A DNA stretch of 41,919 nucleotides from UBA11475 sp045593005. GTDB taxonomy: Bacteria > Bacillota > Clostridia > Christensenellales > Borkfalkiaceae. The notes beneath the pieces are model-generated. The model ran no database searches, was not told the DNA's origin, and saw nothing but the letters and a program-made list of their open reading frames with translations. Both the position numbers and the translations under genes were made by a program. The DNA lies in the NCBI GenBank assembly GCA_045593005.1, contig JAZNVV010000009.1, positions 1-41,919 of the forward strand, written 5' to 3'. Within the stretch, counting starts at the first letter, position 1. Each line of letters opens with the position of its first letter. Positions 40,265 to 41,919 of the stretch are shown here, one piece after another.

Positions 40265-41037
40265 TGATTTTAACGTCAGATTATCATACGCATACTATCT
40301 ATAGCCATGGCAAAGGAACGGTGCTTGATAACGCTATATCGGCTAAAAATGTCGGGCTTAAAGAAATCGCAATAAGTGACCACGGGTTTTCACACCCTGC
40401 TTTTGGGTTAAGGAAAAGAAAGGTGGATGCGCTTGTTGCCGATTGCCAAGACGCCAGCGTAAAAACAGGTGTTAAAGTGCTTGTGGGGATAGAGTCGAAT
40501 ATAATTTCCGACAAAGGCAAATGCGATTTACCAGTAAAACTATATGATAAATTTGACGTATTTTTAATGGGTATGCATCAATTTGTTTTGTATACGCCAC
40601 TAACCTTTGCAAAACTATTTGTACCCGATTTATTTTGCAACGTTTTCAATGCAAAGCCTGCAAAATGGATGATTAAGGAAAACACGAAGGCTTTTATAAA
40701 CGCCATAAAAAAATGTCCTATTGACGCCGTAACGCACCTTAATTATAAGTGTTTTACCGACGCTGTTGAAGTTGCAAAATGCGCGTCCGACTATGGTACG
40801 TATCTTGAACTTAATTCAAAGAAAACGCATTTAAGTGACGACGAACTTTATTCTCTTGTCAAGACGGGGGTAAATTTCATAATAGATAGCGACGCTCATA
40901 CTCCTGATAGGGTTGGCGAGTTTGAACTTGTTAAAAAGCAGTTAAGCAGGGTTGAAGTCCCTATTGACAGGATACACAACGTAGATGGCAAGTTGCCTAC
41001 TTTTAGATTTGCTAAATTTAAAAACGGTAATATTTGA
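40264..41037 (+). CDS. PHP domain phosphoesterase
   Basis: A 257-aa metal-dependent hydrolase of the PHP superfamily. DYHTHTIYSHGKGT (N-terminal HxH), ISDHGFSHPAFG, a LVGIESNI segment and IIDSDAHTPDRVGEF supply the metal ligands. It resembles the YcdX/histidinol-phosphatase-like group; the substrate is unknown. Its ATG overlaps the murB stop. In many clostridia PHP and murB genes are near rapZ and whiA, and whiA follows here. Confidence 0.9.
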   Translation: MILTSDYHTHTIYSHGKGTVLDNAISAKNVGLKEIAISDHGFSHPAFGLRKRKVDALVADCQDASVKTGVKVLVGIESNIISDKGKCDLPVKLYDKFDVFLMGMHQFVLYTPLTFAKLFVPDLFCNVFNAKPAKWMIKENTKAFINAIKKCPIDAVTHLNYKCFTDAVEVAKCASDYGTYLELNSKKTHLSDDELYSLVKTGVNFIIDSDAHTPDRVGEFELVKKQLSRVEVPIDRIHNVDGKLPTFRFAKFKNGNI

Positions 41038-41089
41038 CGGTGAACGGTATTGTCAAAATTGACCAAAAATTGTTTTATTGATATAAATT

Positions 41090-41919
41090 ATGAGTTTTTC
41101 AAGTGAGATTAAGGAAGAAATAATAAAAAAAGGTGTCGGTGGAAAATGTTGTAAAAAGGCATTTTTAGCTGGGTTTATAAGATCAACGGGCTCTATCATA
41201 AAGACGGGGGACGGCTATGGTTTTGAGTGTTCAACCGATATGCCCAACGCTATGGGATACACGCTACGACTTTTAAATGAAATATACTCTTATAACGGTG
41301 GTGAGACTTTTTTTTACGAGGACAACCTTAACAAAAGGTATCATTACGCTGCCGACTTTATAGGTCAAGATGCCGTAGATATTTTATTCGATTTAGGCAT
41401 ATTAGGATACGGTGAAGAAGGCGACGAATACGAACTTCGATTAAAAAGTAATAAAGAACTTTTAAAGAAAGAGTGTTGTGTAAAAGCGTTTATAAAGGGT
41501 ATGTTTATAGGAAGTGGCTCTTGTACAATTCCAGAACAGATAGGCTCTACCACGGGGTATCATCTTGAAGTAGTTTTTACGCATAAAGTACCAGCAGGGG
41601 AATTTGCAGGACACCTTGCGTCGTTCAATATTTTGGCAAAGACTATTTTAAGAAGAAAAAACACCGTTGTCTACGTTAAAAGTTCAGACGAAATCAAAGA
41701 CTTTTTGGCACTTATCAACACACCGAAAGCCGTATTGAAAATTACCGACACAATGATAGAAAAGCAGATGAGTAACGACGCCAACAGAAAGCGTAACTGC
41801 GACGTCGCAAACGTTTCAAAGTCAATTATTGCAAACGAAAAATACGCGCAGGCAATTTTACTTATTGACAGTACGATCGGTATTGAAACGCTTTCGCCGG
41901 AACTTCAAACGGTTGCTGA
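41090..41919 (+). CDS. whiA: DNA-binding protein WhiA (3' end cut off)
   Basis: The first 276 codons of WhiA; the frame is still open at the window edge, and the family is normally about 310 aa. The N-terminus MSFSSEIKEEIIKKG is canonical. The LAGLIDADG-like domain (KAFLAGFIRSTGSI, KAFIKGMFIGSGSC) spans 25-200. The HTH part begins with NRKRNCDVANVSKSIIANEK and continues LSPELQTVA. WhiA is a regulator affecting cell division and sporulation in Gram-positives. No SD precedes the ATG. The usual upstream partners rapZ and yvcK are missing between it and the PHP gene. Confidence 0.93.
   Translation, partial: MSFSSEIKEEIIKKGVGGKCCKKAFLAGFIRSTGSIIKTGDGYGFECSTDMPNAMGYTLRLLNEIYSYNGGETFFYEDNLNKRYHYAADFIGQDAVDILFDLGILGYGEEGDEYELRLKSNKELLKKECCVKAFIKGMFIGSGSCTIPEQIGSTTGYHLEVVFTHKVPAGEFAGHLASFNILAKTILRRKNTVVYVKSSDEIKDFLALINTPKAVLKITDTMIEKQMSNDANRKRNCDVANVSKSIIANEKYAQAILLIDSTIGIETLSPELQTVA

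Noticed and set aside
41059..41087. TTGACC-17-TATAAA as the whiA promoter
   Set aside because: It would place the start inside the whiA coding sequence, downstream of the canonical MSFSSE start.
1..41919. CRISPR arrays, prophage or IS elements
   Set aside because: No regularly spaced repeats, transposase or phage genes were seen; gene content and codon use are uniform.

Overview
The window looks like chromosomal core DNA from a low-GC, Gram-positive, spore-forming anaerobe, most likely an uncultured member of the Clostridia. The evidence is the AT-rich sequence with strong Shine-Dalgarno (SD) sites and housekeeping-type promoters (TTGACA, 17 nt, TATAAT), sporulation genes (intact sigK, ytxC, a SpoVB-like flippase) and anaerobe genes (flavodiiron protein plus rubredoxin, a TM1266-type hydrogenase regulator). 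Nearly all genes are intact and densely packed. I see no phage, IS element, CRISPR array or rRNA. I cannot place the genus.

Layout. 1-5600: exonuclease, AEC permease, a 73-aa protein, tRNA-Gln(CTG) with a duplicated 3' tail, a DUF4432 mutarotase-like protein, an unknown membrane protein, a low-Mr tyrosine phosphatase and a DUF1295 membrane protein. 5600-9950 (minus): a TetR regulator and a heterodimeric ABC exporter, with a palindromic operator on the promoter. 10.1-17 kb: metK-comFC-secA-prfB-tsaD, tightly packed. 17-20 kb: degV, then a self-contained PadR-DUF1700-DUF4097 envelope module with its own operator. 20-21 kb (minus): DUF421 and DUF4363. 21-22 kb: a tetrahydrofolate (THF) riboswitch controlling a folT-like ECF S-component. 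22-25.5 kb: SpoVB-like flippase (minus), a LysM protein and an AzgA-type purine permease. 25.6-27 kb: flavodiiron protein and rubredoxin. 27-27.5 kb (minus): a structured leader RNA with a terminator in front of a 77-aa gene. 27.5-31.2 kb (minus): TM1266-thyA-dfrA-sstT, preceded by sigK. 31.3-38.3 kb: gph, a phosphoribosyltransferase (minus), a Ca2+-type P-ATPase, ytxC and thrS. 38.3-41.9 kb: an orphan solute-binding-like protein, murB, a PHP phosphoesterase and whiA, which runs off the end.

The genes fit together as follows. Folate and one-carbon metabolism appears in folT (THF riboswitch), thyA/dfrA and metK. Purine salvage appears in the AzgA permease and the phosphoribosyltransferase. O2/NO defence is served by the flavodiiron protein and rubredoxin. 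The cell envelope and sporulation are covered by SpoVB, LysM, DUF4097, murB, sigK and ytxC.

The strongest candidate for something undescribed is the 190-nt leader RNA at 27277-27466 (minus). It has an excellent promoter, a 5' end that lies exactly in its closing helix, mutually exclusive helices, a 17-codon upstream ORF and an intrinsic terminator placed directly before the SD of an unknown 77-aa gene. Other notable points are a comFC gene with no canonical start codon, genes whose promoters imply leaderless mRNAs, an 18-bp palindrome in the purine-permease leader, and an att-like duplication of the tRNA-Gln 3' end.
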